A DNA stretch of 33,999 nt from Candidatus Parvarchaeota archaeon (GTDB lineage Archaea; Nanobdellota; Nanobdellia; JAFCGN01; DAOVEB01). Location: contig DAOVEB010000003.1 in assembly GCA_030669205.1 (NCBI GenBank), forward strand, positions 1-33,999, given 5' to 3'. The translations under genes were made by a program, and so were the position numbers. The notes under the pieces are model-generated. The model was given only the letters and a program-made list of their open reading frames with translations, did not search any database and had not been told where the DNA came from. Positions within the stretch are counted from its first letter, which is position 1; every line of letters begins with the position of its first letter. Shown here piece by piece: positions 1-6,749 of the stretch.

Positions 1-41
1 CAAACCTTCTTCAAATCCTGCCATGAGGAAGTTGATGTCAT
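1..41 (-). CDS. 5' end of an unidentified gene (partial, runs off window)
   Basis: An ATG opens a frame reading MTSTSSWQDLKKV that continues past the window edge. A TATA-like box (tataattata, 61-70) lies about 26 nt upstream, the spacing seen for leaderless genes elsewhere in this window. It follows hypC on the same strand but appears to have its own promoter. Only 13 residues are visible, so no function can be given. Confidence 0.4.
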   Translation of the reverse strand, partial: MTSTSSWQDLKKV

Positions 42-65
42 TTTACTAATTAAGGATTTCTATAA

Positions 66-269
66 TTATAGACCTTGTAGTGCTTCCATAGTTTTCAGGT
101 ACTCCTCTTCAGAGATTGTGTCGACAACCCTGTTCGCGTGAATGACAACATAGTCACCAGGCTTCACCTTGAGAAAACCCAGCTTGACCTTACGCTCCTC
201 TCCATTGACCTCGACTATTCCCCTTTTTCCGTCAACTGATTTCAGCACTGCGGGAAAGGCCAAGCACAT
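66..269 (-). CDS. hypC: HypC/HupF-type [NiFe]-hydrogenase maturation chaperone
   Basis: The 67-residue protein begins MCLAFPA, the HypC hallmark in which Cys2 must become the N-terminal functional residue, so this start is firm. A beta-barrel-like core follows (VEVNGEERKVKLGFLKVKPGDYV split across residues 19-41). In the family, HypC binds the hydrogenase large-subunit precursor and, with HypD, carries the Fe(CN)2CO unit. The gene start lies inside the end of the upstream protease gene (38 nt overlap), so the two are translationally coupled. It is slightly shorter than typical HypC (about 75-90 residues). No hydrogenase structural gene is visible here. Confidence 0.9.
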   Translation of the reverse strand: MCLAFPAVLKSVDGKRGIVEVNGEERKVKLGFLKVKPGDYVVIHANRVVDTISEEEYLKTMEALQGL

Positions 270-645
270 ACTCTACTGCAAGGTCAGCGTTCTTTTTAGC
301 CTTTTTGGTGAGTCCGTCTCCGAACCTGTGCGAATAGGTCTTTATCCCAATGACCTTTATCTCCCTCCCTGTGTACCTTGATATCAGGTCAACAGAGTAG
401 CTGTGTGTGGAGATATTGTTTCCCTTTGCACTCCCAATGATGAACGGTTTGTTGGCCTCGAACTGCGCAGCGTCTATGAAGTAAAGTTCACCCTCAGGCA
501 ACTTGCTCAGAACGGCCTCAGGTGTCGTGTGCGCGAACAGCACGCTGAAGCCCAGCTTCTCCAACCTCCTGCCGGCGTAGACGCCCACACCATCGTCCCC
601 TTTCAGCTCGTTGCCGACTGCTATGAATGAAACCACGACTTTCAC
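232..645 (-). CDS. HycI/HyaD-type hydrogenase maturation protease
   Basis: The protein opens with a hydrophobic strand followed by GNELKGDDGVG, matching the GN-x-L-x-x-D-D-G-x-G nickel-binding signature of [NiFe]-hydrogenase C-terminal processing peptidases. An internal ELYFIDAAQF strand (second metal-binding Asp) and a THSYS segment after it agree with the M52 family. This enzyme removes the C-terminal extension of the large subunit after nickel insertion. I chose the GTG at 645 because a TATA-like region lies about 25 nt upstream; the longer frame to 705 would begin upstream of that promoter. Its 3' end overlaps hypC, so both belong to one maturation operon. Confidence 0.85.
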   Translation of the reverse strand: MKVVVSFIAVGNELKGDDGVGVYAGRRLEKLGFSVLFAHTTPEAVLSKLPEGELYFIDAAQFEANKPFIIGSAKGNNISTHSYSVDLISRYTGREIKVIGIKTYSHRFGDGLTKKAKKNADLAVEYVLGLSRSAEIS

Positions 646-690
646 AACCCGATTAAAATATATAAGGATATAGTGTGTGTAATCGTGTCT
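646..690. promoter_or_regulatory. Overlapping divergent promoters
   Basis: The 45 nt between the protease and the EamA gene hold one AT-rich block (ttaaaatatataagg at 653-667, continuing to gatatag). It provides a TATA-like element about 27 nt from the ATG at 691 on the plus strand and another about 25 nt from the GTG at 645 on the minus strand. Both transcripts would be essentially leaderless, and polymerase binding on the two sides may be mutually exclusive. Confidence 0.55.
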
Positions 691-1515
691 ATGAGGTCGT
701 TTCAACTTGTCCTTGCAACAGCTGTAATCAGCGGCTTTTCAATCTACGTGAACAAGCTGCTTCTTGTAGGACAGGACCCACTTACCATGACCTTTGCCAA
801 GATGGCCGTTGCAGCACTGGTTCTGTTGGCTGTTGGTTCAGTCGGGAGGACCATGACTCCAAGCAGCCTTGGCAGGGATGAATGGCTGAAACTTGCGCTG
901 GTCGGACTCATCGGCGGCTGTATACCATTTCTCCTCTTCTTTTACGCACTGGCGATGACCTCGGCTGCGAGCGCATCATTCATTCACAAGACCATGTTCA
1001 TCTTTGCCTCCATCTTCTCATATACGTTCTTGCGCGAGAGATTTCCCAGGTTCAAGGTCGCTGGCATGGTGCTTGCCTTTGTCGGCGTTGCCCTGCTCCT
1101 TGGATTGTCCGGGATATCTTTCGGCTACTTTGATGCCATTATACTCGTAGCAACGCTCTTCTGGGCAGGCGAACAGGTGATGTCAAAGTATCTTCTGCGC
1201 ACAGTCCATCCGGATGTCCTTGCCTCTGCAAGGCTCGGCTTCGGCTCTATTTTCATCTTCATCTTTCTCGTCTTCCGCGGCTTTGGCCACGTCTCCGTGT
1301 TGCCTGTGCTGGTTTCATCCGCATTTCTGGTCGCATACGTACTGACATGGTACAGGGGGCTACAAGGATTGGACGTCTCGACAGCCACCACTGTCCTGCT
1401 CATCGGCTCTGTTGTAACCACATTCCTCCAACTCAACATCTCATTTTATGGCGTCATTGGCTCCATTCTGATACTCGCGGCTGCTCTGCCCATGTGGAAA
1501 GGGGTGGCAACTTGA
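691..1515 (+). CDS. EamA/DMT-family transporter
   Basis: A 274-residue integral membrane protein with about ten hydrophobic helices and little soluble sequence, as in the drug/metabolite transporter superfamily, where two five-helix EamA repeats form the fold. Recognisable family features include the early SGFSIYVNKLLL helix, SAASASFIHKTMFIFASIFSY in the first half (residues about 92-112), FLRERFPRFKVAGM as the inter-helix loop, and the equivalent FWAGEQVMSKYLL in the second half. The substrate cannot be told. The start ATG follows a TATA-like box by about 27 nt. The stop codon overlaps the TTG of the next gene, implying co-transcription. Confidence 0.8.
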   Translation: MRSFQLVLATAVISGFSIYVNKLLLVGQDPLTMTFAKMAVAALVLLAVGSVGRTMTPSSLGRDEWLKLALVGLIGGCIPFLLFFYALAMTSAASASFIHKTMFIFASIFSYTFLRERFPRFKVAGMVLAFVGVALLLGLSGISFGYFDAIILVATLFWAGEQVMSKYLLRTVHPDVLASARLGFGSIFIFIFLVFRGFGHVSVLPVLVSSAFLVAYVLTWYRGLQGLDVSTATTVLLIGSVVTTFLQLNISFYGVIGSILILAAALPMWKGVAT

Positions 1516-2195
1516 ATGGCATCCAGCTAGCTTGCAGATATGCGTACCAAACAACCAAACTTGGCTACTGTGGTCCAAAAGAGCTCTCTGACATGATTTA
1601 CAGCTGCGCGAGAGACGGAGCATGTGAGGAGATTAGGGATTCTCTGATGCACTATGAGGCACTGCCCATATACCTGAAACTCATAGCCAAGACCCATGAC
1701 CTTGACCCGCTTGATTTGGAGGTAGTCGAGGCATTCTGGCTTGGCAACAAACTTTCATCCTCAATCGGCACAGACGCCATAAGAACCGCTTTCCAGCCTC
1801 TAATGGAGATTGGTTACTACAAGAAGCGCCTGAAACCAAAGTTCGACTCCTTTCCCATGGACTGCCACCCAACCCATTCCTTCCATGTCCTGCTCATCGG
1901 CTCGATAACTGGAGTACTGGGCAAAGACGTTGAGAACATCAACAGCTGCCTGGTCAGAAAAGGGACTGTGAAAAACGGGGTGGTTGAGATGGAGCACCTC
2001 AGGAAGGTGGACAACAGGCTGGTTCTCGGGAAGAGGGATGCCCTAGACATGAAGATGGACTTTGTTGAAGCCTCAACCGGGGACACGATTTCGTTTCACT
2101 GGGGTTACGCAGCGCAGAAACTTGACAGGAACAAGTCAAATGACCATGCAGTCGACCTAGAACATCACCTGGGGATGAGGAACCGTCTTATTTGA
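1512..2195 (+). CDS. Conserved hypothetical, DUF6390-like, linked to hydrogenase maturation genes
   Basis: A soluble protein of about 227 residues, starting at a TTG that overlaps the previous stop (TTGA) with a ggggtgg ribosome-binding site just upstream; the frame is open further 5' but inside the transporter gene. Visible landmarks are LGYCGPKE near residue 20, PTHSFHVLL around 120-130 and ISFHWGYAAQKLD near the C-terminus. These resemble, from memory, the DUF6390 family reported near [NiFe]-hydrogenase loci; that match is a recollection, not a search. Position beside hypC and the protease supports a hydrogenase-related accessory role. Its 3' end overlaps the convergent rpo3 gene by 8 nt. 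Confidence 0.6.
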   Translation: MNGIQLACRYAYQTTKLGYCGPKELSDMIYSCARDGACEEIRDSLMHYEALPIYLKLIAKTHDLDPLDLEVVEAFWLGNKLSSSIGTDAIRTAFQPLMEIGYYKKRLKPKFDSFPMDCHPTHSFHVLLIGSITGVLGKDVENINSCLVRKGTVKNGVVEMEHLRKVDNRLVLGKRDALDMKMDFVEASTGDTISFHWGYAAQKLDRNKSNDHAVDLEHHLGMRNRLI

Positions 2196-2973
2196 TGGAC
2201 TTCTTGAATTCATCTAATTTGTCCTTTAGTATGTCGAGTCCAACCTTCATTATTTCTGCTGGCTTCAGCTGGCCAAAGCTGTCGATGTGGAAGAGTATGT
2301 TGTTTCTGTCGGCTTCTACAGTTATCCCACCGGTTTTGCAGACATCAACGCAGGCCTCACACAGGGTGCAATCCATTACATTGTTCGGTTTGACAACCAG
2401 TTTGCCTTTTTTTATTGTAAGGACGTCAACCGGACAAGCTTCCGCACACTCTGTACAGTCGCTGCAGAGTTTTTGGTTTATGGCTATTATCGGCATGAAT
2501 CTGTGATGTGCAAAGCACGGTGACCACTTCGCGTGGTCCCTGCCCCTGCCCAGTATGGCAGTGGCGGTGAACTCCAGTTCTTGGCCTTTCCTGAGCTTTG
2601 TAATTGGTAAGGGATATACTGGAACAACTGCCCTGTCATTTGACTTCATCTCTGTTGCGAGCACAATCTTTGGCCCCTTTGCCTTCAGTGTAAGTGTCAC
2701 CTGACACCTTCTACAACCCTTGCCTTTGCATTTGCACTCGTCTCTGAAGTTGTAGGACTTCAGGTCCGTTTTCAGCGGCACGAGACCAAGCCTGTGTGCA
2801 ACCATCTCGTCGTACATGGCTGAGGAGTTCTTCACAAACTCGACATCCTCTATGGCCATTGTTGGAACGTCTGATATGCAAACCCTCCGAAGCGAGTTTA
2901 TAAGTCCGATTGGCTCACCAGTTATCTGGTAAACGGTTTCGTCCTTGTTCTTTGAAACCAGTTTTTTAATCAA
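2188..2973 (-). CDS. rpo3: RNA polymerase subunit Rpo3 (RpoD) with two 4Fe-4S motifs
   Basis: The 261-residue protein has the alpha-like dimerisation domain ([20 protein letters not shown], residues 23-42) that pairs with Rpo11 in the polymerase assembly platform. A cysteine-rich patch follows (C80, C82, C87, C90). Residues 165-215 form an inserted ferredoxin-like domain with two complete CxxCxxCxxxC sets: C170/173/176/180, followed by Pro, and C202/205/208/212. Archaeal Rpo3 proteins differ in whether they keep zero, one or two clusters; this one appears competent for two. It is last in the S13-S4-S11-Rpo3 operon and its start overlaps the rps11 stop. Confidence 0.95.
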   Translation of the reverse strand: MIKKLVSKNKDETVYQITGEPIGLINSLRRVCISDVPTMAIEDVEFVKNSSAMYDEMVAHRLGLVPLKTDLKSYNFRDECKCKGKGCRRCQVTLTLKAKGPKIVLATEMKSNDRAVVPVYPLPITKLRKGQELEFTATAILGRGRDHAKWSPCFAHHRFMPIIAINQKLCSDCTECAEACPVDVLTIKKGKLVVKPNNVMDCTLCEACVDVCKTGGITVEADRNNILFHIDSFGQLKPAEIMKVGLDILKDKLDEFKKSIK

Positions 2974-3368
2974 ACCCTTCTCCCCCTTCTGCCCCCCTTC
3001 TTCCGGCAGCCGTCGTGCGGAATCGGCGTGACATCCTCAATTGTTCCTATCTTCAAACCGGCTCTGGACAGCCCGCGTATCGCGGCCTGTGCGCCCGGTC
3101 CCGGGCTTTTGTTGCCGTTGTGCCCGCCCTTGGCACGCACACGTATATGAACAGCATTCACTCCCTTGTTCCTTGCCTCTTCAGCAACGCGCTTTGCAGC
3201 CATCATCGCTGCTGAGCGGGATGATTCAAGTCTTGACGCCCGGACGACCATACCACCAGATACTCTGGCTATGGTCTCTGAGCCTGTTATGTCTGTTATG
3301 TGGATAAACGTGTTGTTGTAACTGGAGAAGATATGTGCAATGCCCCATCTAAGTTTATCCCTTGCCAT
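2970..3368 (-). CDS. rps11: Ribosomal protein uS11
   Basis: A 132-residue small-subunit platform protein with the conserved [19 protein letters not shown] start, [17 protein letters not shown] centre, and a C-terminal [21 protein letters not shown] tail (residues about 112-132) typical of archaeal and eukaryotic uS11. I chose the ATG giving MARDKLRWG because a GGGGTG ribosome-binding site lies 6 nt upstream; an upstream in-frame start adds three residues. The gene begins inside the last codons of rps4 (14 nt overlap) and its stop overlaps the rpo3 start, indicating tight translational coupling. Confidence 0.95.
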   Translation of the reverse strand: MARDKLRWGIAHIFSSYNNTFIHITDITGSETIARVSGGMVVRASRLESSRSAAMMAAKRVAEEARNKGVNAVHIRVRAKGGHNGNKSPGPGAQAAIRGLSRAGLKIGTIEDVTPIPHDGCRKKGGRRGRRV

Positions 3369-3882
3369 GTTTTGCACCCCTTGTAGCGTGTCCTGCCTTG
3401 GCCAACACCGAGTATGGATTAAACCTTAAATTCTTTTCCTCCTCTCTTGAAACAAGATGTGACGGGGAGGTTATAACCTTGTCACCCACCATGACATGTT
3501 TGTGGGTTATGAACTGTCTTGACTGGCTCACTGTGTTTGCCAGGCCTTTCTTGACCAGCATTGTCTGGAGACGCCTGTCCATTATGTCTTTAATTGTCAT
3601 CGTGAGGACATCGTCGACCTTCGCATCCTTGTCCAGAAGCCCGACGCGGAACGTCGCACCGAGAAGCTGCTCCTTCTCCCTCAGGTTCTGTTCAGAGCCG
3701 CCTGCAACAACCTTTCTGGCCTGTGACCTGTACTTCCTGAGAATATAACGCATCTTGTGTATCTCTCTCTTGTTTTTGATTCCATACTCCTTCTTTAGGG
3801 CAGCCTCTTCAACTATCCTGCTCTTCTGCCACGGGTGCCTAGGTCCCTCAAATTTGCTTCTTGTCTTCTTTGGGTCACCCAT
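3355..3882 (-). CDS. rps4: Ribosomal protein uS4
   Basis: About 175 residues of archaeal/eukaryotic-type uS4. It opens [18 protein letters not shown] and has an S4 RNA-binding domain around residues 103-160 ([20 protein letters not shown], then [18 protein letters not shown]). It is a primary binder of the 16S rRNA 5' domain. The chosen ATG overlaps the rps13 stop (TGATG); an in-frame GTG lies one codon earlier. It keeps the order S13-S4-S11-Rpo3 normal in archaea. Confidence 0.95.
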   Translation of the reverse strand: MGDPKKTRSKFEGPRHPWQKSRIVEEAALKKEYGIKNKREIHKMRYILRKYRSQARKVVAGGSEQNLREKEQLLGATFRVGLLDKDAKVDDVLTMTIKDIMDRRLQTMLVKKGLANTVSQSRQFITHKHVMVGDKVITSPSHLVSREEEKNLRFNPYSVLAKAGHATRGAKHGKG

Positions 3883-4358
3883 CACTTACCACCCTTCTTT
3901 TTGGCTGGTGCCACTCCTTTCTTTCTCCTGACACCGACTGTTGTACCCTTCCTGCCAGTTGACTTTGTCCTCTGGCCCCGCACCTTCAGGCCGTAGGAAT
4001 GCCTGAATCCCTTGTATGATTTTATCTTTCTCATGCGCTTTACGTCAAATGACTGGACAAGTTCTATGTCCGATGATATCAGATGTTTCTGCTCTCCAGA
4101 GTCCCGGTCCTTTTGCCTGTTGAGCAGAAATGTCGGAATCCCATACTCTGTTGGTTTCCTCAGAGCATCGGAAATCTTGTCCATCTCCTCCTTGCTGAGA
4201 CCTCCAACAGGTCGCTTTGGGTCCAGTTCCAGCGCCTTTACAACAGCATGTGAATAGCTATGACTGACACCCTTGACCTTTCTCAGTGCAGAGAGCAACT
4301 TTACCTCTCCCGTTATGTCTGCGCCAGCTATCCTTACTATTTTCTTGAGCTCGGCCAT
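3882..4358 (-). CDS. rps13: Ribosomal protein uS13
   Basis: A 158-residue small-subunit head protein. It shows the conserved RIAGADITGEVKLLSALRKV N-terminus, the helix-two-turn-helix middle, and the basic C-terminal GLKVRGQRTKSTGRKGTTVG segment (residues 123-142) that contacts tRNA and 16S rRNA, followed by a short lysine-rich tail (residues 144-158). It is the first gene of a four-gene operon. Its ATG lies about 28 nt downstream of a TTTAAA box shared with two other ribosomal transcription units here, so the mRNA is probably leaderless. Confidence 0.96.
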   Translation of the reverse strand: MAELKKIVRIAGADITGEVKLLSALRKVKGVSHSYSHAVVKALELDPKRPVGGLSKEEMDKISDALRKPTEYGIPTFLLNRQKDRDSGEQKHLISSDIELVQSFDVKRMRKIKSYKGFRHSYGLKVRGQRTKSTGRKGTTVGVRRKKGVAPAKKKGGK

Positions 4359-4380
4359 GCTGATTATCTAATTCATATCT

Positions 4381-4391
4381 CTTTTAAACCT
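4381..4391 (-). promoter_or_regulatory. TATA/BRE promoter of the rps13 operon
   Basis: Read on the minus strand this is aaggtttaaaag. The TTTAAA core is centred about 28 nt before the rps13 ATG, the expected distance to an archaeal transcription start at the first codon. The AGGTTTAAA string recurs upstream of eL14 and uL3 at nearly the same spacing. Confidence 0.65.
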
Positions 4392-4435
4392 TTTCCTCAA
4401 ATATTTTTATAAATGGGTTAGTATTACCCGTGATT

Positions 4436-4858
4436 ATGAGGCTCTTGCTGGAAGACCACCAGATAGAACTAATTTACCACAGGAACGTTTCGCACGAAAA
4501 CCTCCTCAACAAGGTGAAAGCTGGAAAATCACACGTGCCACGCGTCTGGAAGCTCTTGGTTGACAAACTGCCCTACGATATCTTTGGTGGTGAGATGGGT
4601 GTGGGCCAGAACTTTGAACTGCATGTTGGCGATGGTGTAAGTGAGCCACACTTCTTCATAAAGACCAGAAACATGGAGAGAACCGTTTTCTATGTCATAA
4701 ACCTGCTTGACCCGCCGGATAGCGAGGAGGCCGCGATGATGGAGGTGCTTCGAACAGCACACAGACTCAATAGATTCTACGACAGATATGAAGCCAAGTT
4801 TGAGGACGACTCAGCCGGGTTCGCGGTTGTCATATCCAAGAAAAAGGCCCTGTTTTGA
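4436..4858 (+). CDS. Hypothetical protein, 140 residues
   Basis: I do not recognise this protein. It is soluble, mixed alpha/beta by composition, with no cysteine motif, signal peptide or membrane segment. Landmarks are LPYDIFGGEMGVGQNFELHV (residues about 48-67) and an acidic/Met-rich helix (SEEAAMMEVLRTAHRLNRFY, 97-116). A tttttataaa box (4404-4413) lies 27 nt before the ATG, so I prefer this start over the GTG two codons upstream. It is divergent from the rps13 operon and may be transcribed alone or with the next small gene. Confidence 0.65.
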   Translation: MRLLLEDHQIELIYHRNVSHENLLNKVKAGKSHVPRVWKLLVDKLPYDIFGGEMGVGQNFELHVGDGVSEPHFFIKTRNMERTVFYVINLLDPPDSEEAAMMEVLRTAHRLNRFYDRYEAKFEDDSAGFAVVISKKKALF

Positions 4859-4904
4859 AGAAAAAGATATATTTCTGAACATCCAATGTATGTGACGGGA
4901 AGAG

Positions 4905-5144
4905 ATGACGGACATACTTGGCAGACTGAATGAAATTAGTGCTTACAGGAGGAGAGCGAATATCCGATCGGAACTTGAGCGTGAACTCTCTAGACGGTTC
5001 GAAAAGGAAGTCAGAGTGGTAGCAATGAGGAAATGCAGAGAATTTTACTTCGACTGCGAACTCAATCTTGAAATAGATGGCTGTTCTATCTACTGTACCC
5101 GTCTTGAAAAACTGGTTAAGAACTACTGTAAAAGAGTTTCATGA
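4905..5144 (+). CDS. Small hypothetical protein, 79 residues
   Basis: An unrecognised small protein. The first 40 residues are charged and helical (RRRANIRSELERELSRRFEK), followed by a segment with four cysteines (C44, C51, C60, C64, then C75) that could bind a metal but fits no motif I know. A TATA-like gatatattt at about 4868 precedes the ATG by roughly 36 nt. The stop codon overlaps the ATG of a 28-residue reading frame in ATGA fashion. Confidence 0.5.
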   Translation: MTDILGRLNEISAYRRRANIRSELERELSRRFEKEVRVVAMRKCREFYFDCELNLEIDGCSIYCTRLEKLVKNYCKRVS

Positions 5145-5227
5145 CCAACAGGGTTTCGCAGCGCCTGGATTATTACGACATGACCGTGTTCGCCTGTATG
5201 GACGCCTACTGGCCGCTTTTAGTATAA
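5141..5227 (+). CDS. Possible 28-residue ORF, or 5' fragment of a broken gene
   Basis: ATG overlaps the preceding stop as ATGA, a coupling used repeatedly by genuine genes in this window. The peptide reads MTNRVSQRLDYYDMTVFACM then DAYWPLLV before TAA. It is far more GC-rich than the gene that follows. It could be a real micro-protein or the front of a gene interrupted by the AT-rich neighbour. There is no homology evidence. Confidence 0.25.
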   Translation: MTNRVSQRLDYYDMTVFACMDAYWPLLV

Positions 5228-5280
5228 CAGACAATTTGGTTAGATAATATTTATAAATACTACTTATAAGTAATTACATA

Positions 5281-5820
5281 ATGTCGGATATTCAAATCTT
5301 CGAAGAAGAGGACAAGATTTATTTAGCTAAACATAGGGAATACCCTTTATTTTTTATTGATTCATCTTCAATGTCTTATGTTTCCACCACAGAGAAAACA
5401 AAACAAAAACACATAAGAGAAGTTCTTGATGATGAGGATCTTCTTGAAGATATTGTTGATATAACGGGGATTGATAAATCAGGACTGACAACTTCTTTGA
5501 AAAACGAAGAGCCATTAATCTTGACAAAAAAAACTAATTGCCCCTATAGAAAACATGTCGGACCAAAAGTTTTCAAAGCTTGTGGAGGTTACGATCATAT
5601 CCTTTCCGCAACAACTGCTGCATGGGCTGTTGAAGGTTTTTTATTGGGCGTACCTTTAGCAGTTTTACCATCAATTTGGTTAGGCTATGCAGGAGACCCT
5701 TTTAGTTTCCTTGCAGGGATTCTTGCGGTTACACTCATTTTTTCTTTACAAGGAGCATACCAAGGAATGCAAAACAGATCTAAAAAGATGAATAATGAGC
5801 CGTTTTTTGATCTATTTTAA
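5281..5820 (+). CDS. AT-rich hypothetical membrane protein, 179 residues
   Basis: Not recognised. The first ~120 residues are soluble and acidic (DDEDLLEDIVDITGIDKSG). The C-terminal part has two hydrophobic helices around residues 118-140 (WAVEGFLLGVPLAVLPSIWL) and 143-163 (FSFLAGILAVTLIFSLQGAY), ending with a basic tail. A single CPYRKHVG motif sits between. Codon choice is clearly A/T-richer than in its neighbours, suggesting recent acquisition. A TATA box (tatttataaat, about 5248-5258) lies 27 nt before the ATG, so the gene looks expressible as a leaderless transcript. Confidence 0.65.
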   Translation: MSDIQIFEEEDKIYLAKHREYPLFFIDSSSMSYVSTTEKTKQKHIREVLDDEDLLEDIVDITGIDKSGLTTSLKNEEPLILTKKTNCPYRKHVGPKVFKACGGYDHILSATTAAWAVEGFLLGVPLAVLPSIWLGYAGDPFSFLAGILAVTLIFSLQGAYQGMQNRSKKMNNEPFFDLF

Positions 5821-5916
5821 TAGAGATAGTCATCTGCCGGGTGTTTAGACCTCTGCTCGTCAGGTATGTTGCACGCGAGAACCTGAAACTGTGGGGTTTA
5901 TCCGTTTAACTTTCAA
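5821..5916. other. Intergenic segment, possible 3' fragment of an interrupted gene
   Basis: GC-rich again after the AT-rich gene. On the plus strand one frame reads VFRPLLVRYVARENLKLWGL then SV and a stop at 5907-5909. This looks like the C-terminus of a protein but has no start of its own that I can support. It shares a PLLV tetrapeptide with the fragment at 5141-5227. Confidence 0.25.
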
Positions 5917-6047
5917 CGCCGAGGACGAGATTCGAACTCGCGCCCGAAAAAATCGGACAGGCTCACTGGGTCTTTTTTTGGTAAAGCTTTCTTTCGCAAA
6001 GAAAGGTTTTTCCAGGCCTGCGCGTTAGACCACTCCGCCACCTCGGC
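5917..6047 (-). tRNA. tRNA-Ser(GGA) with intron
   Basis: The acceptor stem GCCGAGG pairs with CCTCGGC. The D arm is GCG/CGC, the anticodon stem CAGGC pairs with GCCTG, the loop CTGGAAA carries anticodon GGA, and a long variable arm (CCGA/TCGG) makes it type II. The T arm has loop TTCGAAT. The discriminator base is G, as for archaeal Ser; CCA is not encoded. The anticodon loop is only restored by removing 46 nt (5964-6009) between positions 37 and 38. The loop bases CTGG pair with intron CCAG and leave a TGA bulge at the 3' site, consistent with a bulge-helix-bulge substrate. Mature length is 85 nt. Confidence 0.93.
5964..6009 (-). other. tRNA-Ser intron, 46 nt, position 37/38
   Basis: The central 4-bp helix is CTGG (anticodon loop) with CCAG (intron 3' end), flanked by 3-nt bulges AA|A and TG|A, the canonical cut pattern for the archaeal splicing endonuclease. 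Inside the intron, ctttcttt-gcg-aaagaaag forms a perfect 8-bp hairpin. The helix on the intron side of the 5' bulge is poor, so the bulge-helix-bulge may be relaxed. Confidence 0.85.
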
Positions 6048-6082
6048 ACAGAAGTGGAGAAACTCTATGGGGTTAAAAAAGT

Positions 6083-6535
6083 TTATGATTCGTCGGTTTT
6101 TATGGTGATGACATTGATGCCAGCCTGTTTGAGCAACTCGATGCCGTCTGTTGTGGAGTATGTTCCGGACATCACCACTTTCTTTACCCCTGAATTGATT
6201 ATCAGCTTGGAACATATCTGGCAGGGATAGCTGTTGGTGTAGAGCGTCGCCCCCTGGATGTTGCCGAATTCGAGCGCGCGCAGTATCGCGTTCTGCTCAG
6301 CGTGCACGGCCCTGCAGATTTCATGCCGTGTGCCGCTCTTTATCCTAAGCTCGTCGCGCAGGCACCCGATTTCGGTGCAGTGCTCCATGCCCGAAGGCGC
6401 GCCGTTGTAGCCCGTGCCGCGTATCTGGTTGTTCAGGGTCACGATTGCACCATACTGGTGACGCTTGCACGTTGAGCGCAGCTTGACTACCTCAACCATA
6501 CGCGCGAAGTATTCGTCCCATCCTATGCGGCTCAT
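6083..6535 (-). CDS. dCMP/cytidine deaminase family protein (ComEB-like)
   Basis: A 150-residue zinc deaminase. The HAE motif (H78-A-E80, in HAEQNAILRA) supplies the zinc ligand and proton-shuttling Glu, and PCQIC (C105, C108) completes the site. The extra HCTEIGC segment (residues 52-58) and the H71/C74 region before HAE are typical of deoxycytidylate deaminases, which bind a second zinc. The predicted reaction is dCMP to dUMP, feeding dTMP synthesis. The ATG overlaps the stop of the upstream Trm112-like gene (ATGA); a longer frame to 6595 exists but lies within that gene. Confidence 0.85.
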   Translation of the reverse strand: MSRIGWDEYFARMVEVVKLRSTCKRHQYGAIVTLNNQIRGTGYNGAPSGMEHCTEIGCLRDELRIKSGTRHEICRAVHAEQNAILRALEFGNIQGATLYTNSYPCQICSKLIINSGVKKVVMSGTYSTTDGIELLKQAGINVITIKTDES

Positions 6536-6744
6536 CTCAATTCCTTCGGCAGCATTATGGGTATTCCATCCTCTATTGGGTAGACTTCCTTGCACTTCTT
6601 GCAGGTGAGCGTACCGTCAATCTTTTTATCCTTCCCACGCAGGTCCTTCAGCACCAAGTCCCCCTTGCACTCAGGACAGCACAGAATCTCCATCAGCCTC
6701 GGGTCGACCAATGGTTCCTTTTTCCTTGTTGTCTTCTTTGCCAT
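6532..6744 (-). CDS. Trm112-family zinc-ribbon protein
   Basis: A 70-residue protein of the Trm112/YcaR family. It has a basic N-terminus, then LMEILCCPECKGDL (C23, C26), a short insert, and LTCKKC (C48, C51) forming a four-cysteine zinc ribbon, and ends with the family's YPIEDGIPIML motif. In archaea and eukaryotes Trm112 activates several RNA and protein methyltransferases. It lies 5 nt downstream of a methyltransferase gene and is coupled to the deaminase gene after it. A partnership with the adjacent methyltransferase is an inference. Confidence 0.85.
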   Translation of the reverse strand: MAKKTTRKKEPLVDPRLMEILCCPECKGDLVLKDLRGKDKKIDGTLTCKKCKEVYPIEDGIPIMLPKELR

Positions 6745-6749
6745 GCGGC

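Noticed and set aside
4859-5300. Second copy of the tRNA 3' end that would mark an integrated element
   Set aside because: I looked for a repeat of the tRNA-Ser T-arm/acceptor sequence left of the AT-rich gene and did not find one, and no integrase is present.
5913-6215. 100-codon minus-strand frame
   Set aside because: It reads through the tRNA-Ser gene and the end of the deaminase gene; the C-terminal half is tRNA sequence.
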